Part shown: piece after piece, positions 8,042 to 16,830 of the stretch | Layout: each line of letters opens with the position of its first letter | How positions within the stretch are numbered: position 1 is the stretch's first letter | Assembly (NCBI GenBank): GCA_045603305.1 | Contig: JAZULV010000059.1 | Location: forward strand, 1-64,000 | Direction: 5' to 3' | DNA: 64,000 nucleotides | From: JAFRXK01 sp045603305 | GTDB lineage: Bacteria > Bacillota > Clostridia > Lachnospirales > Lachnospiraceae | Program-made: the position numbers and the translations under genes | The notes under the pieces: model-generated | The model's database searches: none | What the model was told of the DNA's origin: nothing | What the model saw: the letters and a program-made list of their open reading frames with translations, nothing else

Positions 8042-9265
8042 TTAATCTCTAAAATATAAATCTCTTGTATATACTTTATCAAGTACATCCTCAAGCTCGC
8101 TGTTATAACGGTTAGCCACAATTACACTTGAAATATTCTTGAACTCATCTAATGATGAAATCACATCACTTCCGAAGAAGTTGTCTTCCTTTAATGTTGG
8201 CTCATAAATAACAACTCTTACACCCTTAGCCTTAATTCTCTTCATAACTCCCTGAATAGAACTCTGGCGGAAATTATCTGAATTTGCTTTCATGGTAAGT
8301 CTGTAAATACCAACTACACAATCCTTGCTGTTGCTGCCATTCTCAAAACCGGCTTTCTCAAGAATTCTTTCTGCAATAAAATCTTTTCTTGTACGATTTG
8401 CATCTACAATAGCACCGATAATATTGTTCGGAACCTGATCATAGTTAGCAAGAAGCTGCTTTGTATCCTTAGGCAGGCAGTAACCGCCATAACCGAAGGA
8501 TGGATTGTTATAATGTGTGCCTATACGCGGATCTAATCCAATACCCTCAATAATCTGCTTGGTATTTAACTCTCTTAACTCGGCATAAGTATCGAGCTCA
8601 TTGAAAAAGGATACTCTGAGTGCCAGATATGTATTGGCAAAAAGCTTAACTGCCTCAGCTTCTGTAAGGTCGGTAAATAACACCGGAACATCTTCCTTTA
8701 TCGCACCCTCTTTAAGAAGTCCTGCAAAAACTGCTGCGGCCTCCTTAAGACGCTCATCATCCTGTGGTGCACTAACAATAATTCTTGAAGGATAAAGGTT
8801 ATCATATAAAGCTCGTCCTTCTCGTAAAAACTCAGGACTGAAGATAATATTCTCACTGTTAAACTTTTCTCTGACTGACTTGGTATAGCCTACAGGAACC
8901 GTAGACTTAATAACCATAATAGCCTCAGGGTTAATCTCCATAACCAGCTTAATTACAGCCTCTACAGAACTGGTATCAAAATAGTTCTTTTTAGGGTCAT
9001 AGTTTGTAGGAGTTGAAATAATAACATAATCTGCATCCTTATATGCTTCTGCGGCATCCGTTGTCGCTGTAAGATTAAGTTCCTTTGTTGCAAGATACTC
9101 CTCTATCTCTGCATCAACGATAGGTGACTTTCTATTATTGATCATCTCAACCTTCTCAGGCACAATATCGACTGCATATACTTCATTATGCTGTGATAAG
9201 AGTATCGCATTAGATAATCCAACATATCCTGTTCCTGCTACTGCAATCTTCATTTTTTTACTCAT
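8042..9265 (-). CDS. ugd: UDP-glucose 6-dehydrogenase
   Basis: NAD-dependent two-step oxidation of UDP-glucose to UDP-glucuronate (or a close UDP-sugar), 407 residues. The Rossmann motif GTGYVGLSNA is at about 11-20, and the catalytic Cys lies near residue 262 in GYGGYCLPKDTKQL. The central linker helix and C-terminal UDP-binding domain are complete. It is first in a run with glf and sfsA. UDP-glucuronate would be a precursor for acidic capsule sugars. Start: ATG preceded by GAGGTG. Confidence 0.94.
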   Translation of the reverse strand: MSKKMKIAVAGTGYVGLSNAILLSQHNEVYAVDIVPEKVEMINNRKSPIVDAEIEEYLATKELNLTATTDAAEAYKDADYVIISTPTNYDPKKNYFDTSSVEAVIKLVMEINPEAIMVIKSTVPVGYTKSVREKFNSENIIFSPEFLREGRALYDNLYPSRIIVSAPQDDERLKEAAAVFAGLLKEGAIKEDVPVLFTDLTEAEAVKLFANTYLALRVSFFNELDTYAELRELNTKQIIEGIGLDPRIGTHYNNPSFGYGGYCLPKDTKQLLANYDQVPNNIIGAIVDANRTRKDFIAERILEKAGFENGSNSKDCVVGIYRLTMKANSDNFRQSSIQGVMKRIKAKGVRVVIYEPTLKEDNFFGSDVISSLDEFKNISSVIVANRYNSELEDVLDKVYTRDLYFRD

Positions 9266-9290
9266 GTCAACACCTCAAATAACCTTTCTC

Positions 9291-9296
9291 ATTGTA
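9291..9296 (-). promoter_or_regulatory. Extended -10 promoter of ugd
   Basis: On the minus strand TGG precedes TACAAT, giving an extended -10 element, about 25 nt upstream of the ugd start. The -35 region is poor, so this is a moderate call. Confidence 0.4.
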
Positions 9297-9440
9297 CCAA
9301 CACTAATCCATAATAAATATTTGTTTATAACATTACTATAATACCGACTTTCACTTCACTTTTCAAGTACTATTTCCTTATATTCTGCAAGTTGCTTTGT
9401 AGTGCACTTCTTATCATATATTCGTTTCCCCTGTAAAATA

Positions 9441-9478
9441 AACTTAGCAGACCTGCTTAAGGCAAAGTCTGCTAAGTT
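9441..9478 (-). terminator. Terminator of the GH5 gene
   Basis: A 12-bp perfect stem AACTTAGCAGAC (9441-9452) with GTCTGCTAAGTT (9467-9478). On the minus strand it is followed by TTTATTTTA. It ends the glucanase transcript. Confidence 0.85.
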
Positions 9479-9516
9479 AGAACATTTATTAATTAATAAT
9501 CTTAATACACCAATGA

Positions 9517-12513
9517 TTAGTTTGCTGCCGCATAAACTGCATTATAATTAGTATAATATGCTCCGCCTGCTGTACTTGAAGATTCATTCTCTGTATAGTA
9601 ATATGTCTGCTCTATACCGTTTGCATCATAGTATGTAATGTACATTCTTGCTGCAATGTTAGTTGCATAGCTTTCAGAAGGAATTCCTACTACTACTGCA
9701 GTATATAAATTATATCCGTTGTAATCCTCATATGTATTAACCGCAGGACAAACAGCCATACCTGTTGCCGGGTTAGTTGCATTAACATCCTTAACAAGCA
9801 TATTTGATGAAGAAAGCTTCTTAGATAATCCAAGTACGAAACCATAACCAACACCCTTATCAGAAGCTGAATCCGGCTGTAAATTTGCATTTGCACTGTT
9901 AAGAGCTTCGATACCTGATACAAGGTTATCGCTGATTCTTGCTACAAATCTTATACCGGCGGTATGCTTTGAATCTGCTGCTCTGTACTGAGCTCCTAAA
10001 AGGTAAAGTCCTGATGTATTTGAAGTATTCGGTGATACTTTATCACTTGAATCCCTTGAAACTGTTCCTATGTTAAGCCAGCCGGCATACAATGTTGTGT
10101 TACTGCTAACAGTTGCATTAAGATTTGCTGCCTTTGATACAAGTGATGAATTAACACTGTTTACCGTACCTACATTCTCTTTAAACCATCCTAAGAACAC
10201 ATAACCGTCTCTGGCCGGTGCTACAGGAACTGAAGTCTTTATTGTACTGCCAATAGCTACAGACTTAGAAGCATACTGGCTTCCGTTACTCATGTATGTA
10301 ACTGTAGCAGTTGTAGGAACATCCGCCTCAGCAGCTACAACTTCAATATAGTCGATGTTAGCCCAGGTATTAATATCATTGATCGTACCTGATACCCAGA
10401 TTGTATTAGTTCCTGCATTAAGATTTACCTGTACGGTCTTCTTGTGCATAACATTCCATGTGCCATCTCCCTGTTTTGGAAGACTTACCTGAATGTTACT
10501 GCCACCATTAACCTTCATAAGAATAGTCTTATCGTCATCACCATTGTATGCAATAGTGATGTTATAATTTCCTGCTTTATCAGCAGTTATATTATTAAAG
10601 TTAACATACTTAATATTAGACCAGTTAGATGCTACGTTCGCATAAGCTACATCTGAATTCATGGCACCGGCTGCATATCCACCTGAATAGAAGCTCTGGT
10701 TTTCTCTGATACCGCCATTCATAATGCTATAATCTTCAGCTTCGTAAATAGTACCTTTTTCAGAAGTTACATGGTTGTAATCATCGCCGATAATTTCGAT
10801 ATAGTCGATATTAGCCCAGGTATTGATATCGTTGATTGTACCAGATACCCAGATTGTGTTTGAACCCGCATTAAGATTAATATCAATCTCAGCTTTGTGC
10901 ATTACATTCCAGCTTCCGTCACCCTGCTTTGGCAGACTTACCTGAATGTTCTCACCACCATTAACTTTAACAAGGATAGTCTTGTTATCATCACCATTAT
11001 AAGCAATTCTTAATGTGTGGGTTCCTGTATAATTAGCATTAACATTTGTAAACTGAACACTCTTAATGTTTGACCAGTCTGATGCCACGCTTGTATAAGC
11101 TACACCTGAATTCATGTTGCCGGCTGCATATCCGCCTGAATAGAAATTCTGGGCTTCTTTTATACCGCCACCGGTTATAGTATAGTTCTCAGCCTCATAT
11201 ACGGTACCCTGTGCAGGTAAATTCACCTCTGAGCTGAAATAACTCTTAATTGCATCTACTAATGATGAATTTACATATGATGAACCAACATTAGACCACT
11301 TTCTGTAAATCTCATCATAAGAATCAGATTCTACATTAACAGACTCTACATTCTGATTGTAAAGACCCCAGTTGCCATAGTTTGATGTTACCTTATATGT
11401 CCATGTAGTCCAGTTAATGCCGTAATCATTTAACAACTGAAGACCCTGCTGCCATGCACTTGCACTGTTCATATAGCAGAACTCACCAAGGTAACTTGGT
11501 ACATTGTAATTTGCTGCCGTAATAGCATTAAGCTTGTTCTGCATATTAGAAATCTGTCCGCCATTAGCATTATCATAATCATCATAAAGATAATTGTGAT
11601 ATTCGTACATAACGTTTGTCCATCCATATGTATCCGGATTTGGAAGGTCGATAGGATCCCATGTCGCTTCCATGATAATCACATGGTCCGGGTCAACAGC
11701 ACGGATTACATCGTATGCCTTATCATAAATTCCCCATAACATACTATGGAGATAATCTGCTGAATACCCTGAATTGTAACGATATGTACAATATGGCTCA
11801 TTTAATAAATCATATCCTGCCACGATAGGATTACCAACGTATCTTCTTGCAATGATATCCCATAATTCGTAGTAAAGCTGCTGGTTTGCAGCTGCATTAT
11901 TTCCAAAGAAGAACTCGGATGCAGCCTGCTTGCTGTCACCGCCATCAATACCTGAATGGTCCGAACCGTTCTGTGAACCAGGTGCACCGTGCATATCCAC
12001 GATTACATACATCCCTCTCTCTCCGGCTTCTGCGATGAACCAGTCAATCTTTTCAAAAGCGTTTGGAAGCAGGTTGCCGTTAGCATCTACAAGATTTCTG
12101 TACCAAAGCGGAAGTCTGATACAATTCATGCCAAGAGCAGCACAATTATCAAAATCCTTCTCTGTCCAGTAATTATCTTCGTATACATCAATCAGAGTTG
12201 CTGCAGCATCTGCACCAAATCTTGATGTAAGTGCATTGATGATATCCATCTGATCAGATACATTTCCACTGTAATCTGTAGGAGTCATCCAAAACTCCTG
12301 AACAAGGTATCCGCCGGCATTTGTACCCCTTAAAACAACGGCGTCTCCATTTCCATAATTAGTATAAAGATACTTGCCATTTGCCTTTAAAAAGTCACTC
12401 TGAGTGATGGCATCGGCAGCTTTTGCCTCATTTGAGTCATAGGTCAAATTTGCACTAAATAACCCAAAAACCATACATAAAGTCATTAAAATGCTGATAA
12501 TTTTGCGTTTCAT
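9517..12513 (-). CDS. Secreted GH5 glucanase with two CBMs
   Basis: A 998-residue secreted glycoside hydrolase. Signal peptide 1-33 ends near AKA. The GH5 (beta/alpha)8 domain spans about 38-425, with the acid/base Glu239 in DLLNEPY and the nucleophile Glu344 in SYLGEF; DMHGAPGSQNG resembles exo-beta-1,3-glucanase-type GH5. Two carbohydrate-binding modules of the CBM6/35-like fold follow at 437-574 and 587-726, both with EAE/EAED starts and a VSGTINDINTWANIDYIE ending; they are near-copies. An InlB/Flg_new-type repeat (735-825, GYVFLGWF) and a C-terminal domain (830-998) found in surface proteins of related gut bacteria complete it. There is no LPxTG-type tail. A single gene with its own promoter and terminator. 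Likely degrades beta-glucan from diet or host; exact specificity unknown. Confidence 0.9.
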   Translation of the reverse strand: MKRKIISILMTLCMVFGLFSANLTYDSNEAKAADAITQSDFLKANGKYLYTNYGNGDAVVLRGTNAGGYLVQEFWMTPTDYSGNVSDQMDIINALTSRFGADAAATLIDVYEDNYWTEKDFDNCAALGMNCIRLPLWYRNLVDANGNLLPNAFEKIDWFIAEAGERGMYVIVDMHGAPGSQNGSDHSGIDGGDSKQAASEFFFGNNAAANQQLYYELWDIIARRYVGNPIVAGYDLLNEPYCTYRYNSGYSADYLHSMLWGIYDKAYDVIRAVDPDHVIIMEATWDPIDLPNPDTYGWTNVMYEYHNYLYDDYDNANGGQISNMQNKLNAITAANYNVPSYLGEFCYMNSASAWQQGLQLLNDYGINWTTWTYKVTSNYGNWGLYNQNVESVNVESDSYDEIYRKWSNVGSSYVNSSLVDAIKSYFSSEVNLPAQGTVYEAENYTITGGGIKEAQNFYSGGYAAGNMNSGVAYTSVASDWSNIKSVQFTNVNANYTGTHTLRIAYNGDDNKTILVKVNGGENIQVSLPKQGDGSWNVMHKAEIDINLNAGSNTIWVSGTINDINTWANIDYIEIIGDDYNHVTSEKGTIYEAEDYSIMNGGIRENQSFYSGGYAAGAMNSDVAYANVASNWSNIKYVNFNNITADKAGNYNITIAYNGDDDKTILMKVNGGSNIQVSLPKQGDGTWNVMHKKTVQVNLNAGTNTIWVSGTINDINTWANIDYIEVVAAEADVPTTATVTYMSNGSQYASKSVAIGSTIKTSVPVAPARDGYVFLGWFKENVGTVNSVNSSLVSKAANLNATVSSNTTLYAGWLNIGTVSRDSSDKVSPNTSNTSGLYLLGAQYRAADSKHTAGIRFVARISDNLVSGIEALNSANANLQPDSASDKGVGYGFVLGLSKKLSSSNMLVKDVNATNPATGMAVCPAVNTYEDYNGYNLYTAVVVGIPSESYATNIAARMYITYYDANGIEQTYYYTENESSSTAGGAYYTNYNAVYAAAN

Positions 12514-12560
12514 GTCCTCTCCCTTTCTGCAAAACTGCTAAAAAATATTGTAACAATTGC

Positions 12561-12589
12561 AGAATATCATCTTTATTATTAAATGTCAA
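12561..12589 (-). promoter_or_regulatory. Sigma-A promoter of the GH5 gene
   Basis: Minus strand: consensus TTGACA -35 (12584-12589), 17-nt spacer, TATTCT -10 (12561-12566) with a TGA extension. Transcription should start near 12554, about 40 nt before the ATG. Nothing else was seen in the 12514-12700 gap. Confidence 0.8.
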
Positions 12590-12699
12590 TGCACGTCGCT
12601 TTGATATTTTTTAATTTTGTTATTTTGACAACTTTTTTGGTTTTTTACATGCCGAAATTACTATATATAGTCAATTTTTGTACAGAATTTTACACATAC

Positions 12700-12732
12700 A
12701 AAAAAGCAATGCAAAGAGTGTCCTTACATTGC
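12700..12732 (-). terminator. Terminator of the Gld-like ABC operon
   Basis: Minus-strand stem GCAATG...CATTGC with a second helix AAG/CTT (12706-12732), followed by six T (12700-12705). It lies 46 nt after the stop of the last gene of the four-gene run. Confidence 0.8.
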
Positions 12733-12778
12733 CTTTGTATTAATAATATATGTTACGAAAGTGTATTTTTGAATACTA

Positions 12779-13327
12779 TTATTGTGCTTCTGTTTCTTCA
12801 ACAGCAAGATCTTCAAGTGTATAGTCAAAATAAACATTAACTGTAGCATCAATAGTGTAAATTGTATTCTCATCATCTTTGTATGCATAATACTTGCTAT
12901 TGATATTATTATCTCCTACAGTAAGCTTATGGGTAACTCCATCAGAAGTTTCAAAATTAATTACCTTAAAAGGCTCTTTAAGACCATAATCACCAAATGC
13001 TTCTTTCTCTACCTCATAAGACTTTTCTGAACTGTATCCGGTAAGAATAGCCAGCATGCTTGCGATTGTATCCTGATTCAGATCTTTAGAAAGTTCTGTA
13101 TCACAGTACCATACATCATTAATTAATGAAAAAGAATATACAACTCCATCTACATCATAGGAAAATGCAACCACATCATCAGCAGTTATGTCTTCATATA
13201 AAGAAATAGTCTTTACCTCTTCTTCTTTTTCAAAATCGATATTTGTAATTACAAAATATCCTGCTATACATATAAGCATTGCTGCTACGAGTATAAACAA
13301 ATTTCTGGTTTTCTTTTTTTTGCTCAT
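12779..13327 (-). CDS. DUF4340-type membrane-anchored protein
   Basis: 182 residues: a basic N-terminus, one membrane segment at about 9-28 and an extracellular part with the short beta-rich motifs of DUF4340 (SFSLINDVWYC, LTVGDNN, YYAYKDDENTIYTID). The family is regularly found after Gld-like ABC genes, and here it is the last of four same-strand genes, 21 nt after the GldG-like gene. It probably works at the outer face with that transporter. Shorter than many DUF4340 proteins, which carry several repeats. Function unknown. Confidence 0.75.
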   Translation of the reverse strand: MSKKKKTRNLFILVAAMLICIAGYFVITNIDFEKEEEVKTISLYEDITADDVVAFSYDVDGVVYSFSLINDVWYCDTELSKDLNQDTIASMLAILTGYSSEKSYEVEKEAFGDYGLKEPFKVINFETSDGVTHKLTVGDNNINSKYYAYKDDENTIYTIDATVNVYFDYTLEDLAVEETEAQ

Positions 13328-13348
13328 ATTTATCTGCCTCTCAAGCTT

Positions 13349-14875
13349 CTAATTCTTGCGTCTTACATACCACACAATACCGCCAATTACCATTAATATA
13401 AGAGGAAGCATGTACTGGGTAACCGCTTTTATAATATTTGCATTAAGATTGTTTACAATCAGAGGATCCGCCTCTAAATCCTTGGCTTCAATAGATATTG
13501 AAGTCTCTTTTCCTACTGATAAAGATAACGCATTCATGAACATCTCTGTATTAGCACCGCTTACATAAGCATCAATACCGGGATCAAGCATAATTGCTGA
13601 TGAGAAATATACAAGCTTTGATGAATTTGCACTGTTTGTTACTGCAACAGCAACGTCAAATGGTCCTACAATATCTTTATCAACCTGAATATATGAACCG
13701 CTGCTTACATCAACCTTTGAAAATGCACTGTCAGAGGTTGTGAGTAACGGCAGAATATTTAAACCGGAATCTGCATTATCGAGAGTCGCAATACCTCTTG
13801 CATATGGCATAAGTATATATCTTCCGTTAGTATATATATCTCCTGCTATATCAGTACTTTCTACATTAGGTAAAAGATACATCTGGTTTGAATAATAATT
13901 TGAATCGCTGTTTTCAATAACAAGACCATTAATCGTCTCAATTCCGAAGGCATTGAGTACTGATGTAAGATTTGGCATTGAAGACTTAATATCCGGATTA
14001 CTCTCTCCATTGTAAAGTGAAAGTACTATGACTTTTCCACCGTTTTCAACATAATCTAAAACTAAGCCGGCTTCTTCAGATGAAATATCCGAGATTGGTG
14101 CGTTGATAATAAGGGCAGCACAATCATCCGGCACTTTACCGGTCTGCAAAAGTGATAATGAAGACAAATCCATATTCGCTTTTGTTACCATATCCGCGAT
14201 GCCTAATTCATCAAGCGCAAACTCTCCGTGGCCGGTTAACTCATATACCATAGGTATATTATCAGATGTAACATAATCAATTGCACTTGTTATCTGGCCT
14301 TCTCCATCAAAGGCGTCAATAGAAGTAGTAGTCTCACCTGTTGACTGGTTTGTATTATATGAAACCTCATACATCTGTGAATACTCAATTACTTTGCTTT
14401 TTTCACCGCTTACTACTATAACACTATTCTGGCTTAATGAAACGTCGGAATACTGGGACGCAAATGTCGGATATGCAATCGGGTCAATTTTTTCTACATT
14501 TACATATTCAGAGAGTCCGTCATACTGGCTGATAATTCCCTGAATATATACATTTTCCATACCATCTTCAACTAAATAATAGATTGTAATATCTTCATCT
14601 ACAGTCTCAAGAATCTCTTTTGACTTGTCTCCAAGAGTAAAGAATCCATTATTTGAAAAATCCAGCTCTGTATATGTTGCCGGCAGTTTGTTTACGATAA
14701 GATTAATAACTACAAGCATTACTATAATAACCGCTGTTACAATAACACTATAAGCACCGTTTCTGGTAAGTTTGCTTTTTTCATGCTTTGACTTTACCGA
14801 CTTATTCTCTGTCTTTTTTTCTTCCTGCACAGTCTTTTTGAGTGCAAGTTTTTCTTCATAACTTAATTTACTCAT
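13349..14875 (-). CDS. GldG-like ABC auxiliary protein
   Basis: 508 residues. A charged cytoplasmic N-terminus (1-38), one membrane segment (about 42-63), a large extracytoplasmic domain of the ABC-transporter-auxiliary/GldG family (about 70-480), and a C-terminal membrane segment (484-504) ending in RRKN. The conserved stretch LDFSNNGFFTLGDKSKEIL follows the first membrane segment, as in the family. AGGAGG precedes the start. It lies 10 nt from the permease gene. In gliding Bacteroidetes GldG works with GldA/GldF; in Firmicutes the role is unknown and export or envelope function is inferred. Confidence 0.82.
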   Translation of the reverse strand: MSKLSYEEKLALKKTVQEEKKTENKSVKSKHEKSKLTRNGAYSVIVTAVIIVMLVVINLIVNKLPATYTELDFSNNGFFTLGDKSKEILETVDEDITIYYLVEDGMENVYIQGIISQYDGLSEYVNVEKIDPIAYPTFASQYSDVSLSQNSVIVVSGEKSKVIEYSQMYEVSYNTNQSTGETTTSIDAFDGEGQITSAIDYVTSDNIPMVYELTGHGEFALDELGIADMVTKANMDLSSLSLLQTGKVPDDCAALIINAPISDISSEEAGLVLDYVENGGKVIVLSLYNGESNPDIKSSMPNLTSVLNAFGIETINGLVIENSDSNYYSNQMYLLPNVESTDIAGDIYTNGRYILMPYARGIATLDNADSGLNILPLLTTSDSAFSKVDVSSGSYIQVDKDIVGPFDVAVAVTNSANSSKLVYFSSAIMLDPGIDAYVSGANTEMFMNALSLSVGKETSISIEAKDLEADPLIVNNLNANIIKAVTQYMLPLILMVIGGIVWYVRRKN

Positions 14876-14885
14876 CTCGCACCTC

Positions 14886-15749
14886 CTAGCTCCAACGTCT
14901 CTTCTGCATCATCTGTACTGTCAGAGTAAAGCAGACTGCTATTATTGAAAGATAATAAACTAATGCCTTAACATCAAATATACCATTAAGGAAATTACCA
15001 AATCCTTTAGTTATATTAAATACATTTAACACATTAATAATTGACCCTTCATATACTGCCGGATTAATTATGTAAATAACCATAATAACTATACCGCCTA
15101 AGATTCCAACGATTGCACCTATCAGAATATTTGAGGTCATATAATAAACTATCGCCGCTGCGATAAGTACAATAACTGCAAAACCGACAACCGAAGTCAT
15201 AACGGTATTCGGAATGTATGCTACCAGTGTATCTTCCATGTACATAAAGAAAAATACTACCAAAGATACAAATGCTGCAATAACAACACTGTCAGTAAGC
15301 GATGAAACAAACATACCAATCGCTATAAATGCACATCCTATTAAAAAATACGCCAAAATGGCACTATAGGTCATTGCATAAGATACTGTACCAAACATGC
15401 CCATAATAAGAGGATATACGCAGTACACAAGAACCGGAATTGCAAAAACAGTAACTACCGCAAGATATTTGCCGAGTACTACCTGAGTTATCGAAACCGG
15501 TGCAGTTAAAAGCATCTGGTCTGTTTTCTGTCTTCTTTCATCAGCTATCATTCTCATAGTTACAAGCGGTGTAGTAAACATAAACAAGAAACTTATGTAC
15601 GAAAGAGTGTACGCAAAATATGGTGAACCACCTTGTATATTAATATTGTTAAAATATACACCTGCAAAAAGAATATTGACTGCCATAAACACATAACCGA
15701 ACATGGAAGTCATATATGATTTTAATTCACGCTTATAAATAGCAAACAT
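14886..15749 (-). CDS. ABC-2 type permease (GldF-like)
   Basis: 287 residues with six predicted membrane segments. The N-terminus IYKRELKSYMTSMFGYVFM is the usual amphipathic start of ABC-2 permeases, followed by MRMIADERRQKTDQMLLTAP, a conserved cytoplasmic segment. It overlaps the ATPase stop codon by one base, so the two are translationally coupled and form one transporter. Substrate unknown. Confidence 0.87.
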   Translation of the reverse strand: MFAIYKRELKSYMTSMFGYVFMAVNILFAGVYFNNINIQGGSPYFAYTLSYISFLFMFTTPLVTMRMIADERRQKTDQMLLTAPVSITQVVLGKYLAVVTVFAIPVLVYCVYPLIMGMFGTVSYAMTYSAILAYFLIGCAFIAIGMFVSSLTDSVVIAAFVSLVVFFFMYMEDTLVAYIPNTVMTSVVGFAVIVLIAAAIVYYMTSNILIGAIVGILGGIVIMVIYIINPAVYEGSIINVLNVFNITKGFGNFLNGIFDVKALVYYLSIIAVCFTLTVQMMQKRRWS

Positions 15750-16714
15750 TATTCTTCCTCCTCCATATAGTCTTCAATGGCATCCTTTTCCGTAAGTTCA
15801 AGGAATACATCCTCAAGGGACATCTTCTTAAACTGAAGCTTCATAATAGGACATTCTTCTTTTGCACAGGCATAGAAAATCTGCTCCCTTAAATCAGCTC
15901 CGTCAGCCGGCTTAATTGTTACATCAAGTGCATCTCTCATCTCTGAAATCTTGTATGTAACTTCCTTAATTCCGCTAATACCATACAACGCATTCTTAAG
16001 CTGCTCCGGAGTCGCTTTAACTGTAACATCCAGTACATTGTCCCCTGCAAACTCTTTACTTAAATTATCAGGGGTATCACATGCAACCAGCTTACCCTTT
16101 GAAATAATAAGTATATGGTCACAAACCGCGCTTATCTCCTGCATAATATGTGAGCTTAAAATTATCGTATGCTTCTTGGCAAGATTTCTTATCAGATCCC
16201 TGATTTCAATAATCTGCTTTGGATCAAGACCTACCGTAGGTTCATCTAGAATAAGCACTTCCGGATAACCCACCATAGCCTGGGCAATACCTACACGCTG
16301 TTTATAACCTTTCGATAAATTCTTAATAAGCCTGTTTTTAACATGATCAATTTTAGTAAGGCTCATAATATCTTCAATCATTTTTTTCTTCTCTGACTTG
16401 GCTACTTTCTTTAAATCAGCAGCAAACATCAGATACTCTTTTACAGTCATCTCAAGATATAAAGGCGGTATTTCCGGAAGATATCCTATTCTCTTCTTAG
16501 CCTCTTCCGGTTCTTCTAAAATATCATGTCCGTCAATGATAACTGTGCCTTCTGATGATGACATATATCCGGTAATAATATTCATTGTTGTACTCTTACC
16601 GGCACCATTCGGTCCAAGAAAACCATATACCTGTCCCTTTTCTACCGTAAAGTTTAAATTATCTACAGCAACATGATTTCCATATCTTTTAACAAGATTC
16701 TTTACTTCAATCAT
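15749..16714 (-). CDS. ABC transporter ATP-binding protein (GldA-like)
   Basis: 321 residues. Walker A is GPNGAGKST near 34-42, the signature is LSKGYKQR, Walker B is VLILDEPTVGLDP, and the switch His is in ILSSHIM. After the NBD (about 1-220) there is a C-terminal extension of about 95 residues common in ABC-2 export ATPases. AGGAGG precedes the ATG. First gene of the ABC operon. The kinase gene upstream ends 116 nt away with no terminator, so read-through is possible. Confidence 0.92.
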   Translation of the reverse strand: MIEVKNLVKRYGNHVAVDNLNFTVEKGQVYGFLGPNGAGKSTTMNIITGYMSSSEGTVIIDGHDILEEPEEAKKRIGYLPEIPPLYLEMTVKEYLMFAADLKKVAKSEKKKMIEDIMSLTKIDHVKNRLIKNLSKGYKQRVGIAQAMVGYPEVLILDEPTVGLDPKQIIEIRDLIRNLAKKHTIILSSHIMQEISAVCDHILIISKGKLVACDTPDNLSKEFAGDNVLDVTVKATPEQLKNALYGISGIKEVTYKISEMRDALDVTIKPADGADLREQIFYACAKEECPIMKLQFKKMSLEDVFLELTEKDAIEDYMEEEE

Positions 16715-16830
16715 GATGACCCCTCCTAATTACTTTTTATTATGTCTATTAAAATACAATATCAGTATGTTTTTGTGATTAATCTATGAAAATTATGTGA
16801 ACAACGCAGCTTCATAATTCAAATAAAGCT

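Noticed and set aside
9517..12513. GH5 enzyme as a substrate of the nearby sortase B
   Set aside because: Its C-terminus has no sorting motif, hydrophobic segment or basic tail.
12583..12840. Possible 85-residue plus-strand gene
   Set aside because: It crosses the GH5 promoter and the Gld operon terminator and enters the DUF4340 gene on the other strand; no ribosome site.
14886..15749. This permease as the missing partner of the Wzt-like ATPase
   Set aside because: It is coupled to its own ATPase by a one-base overlap and is part of the Gld-like operon.
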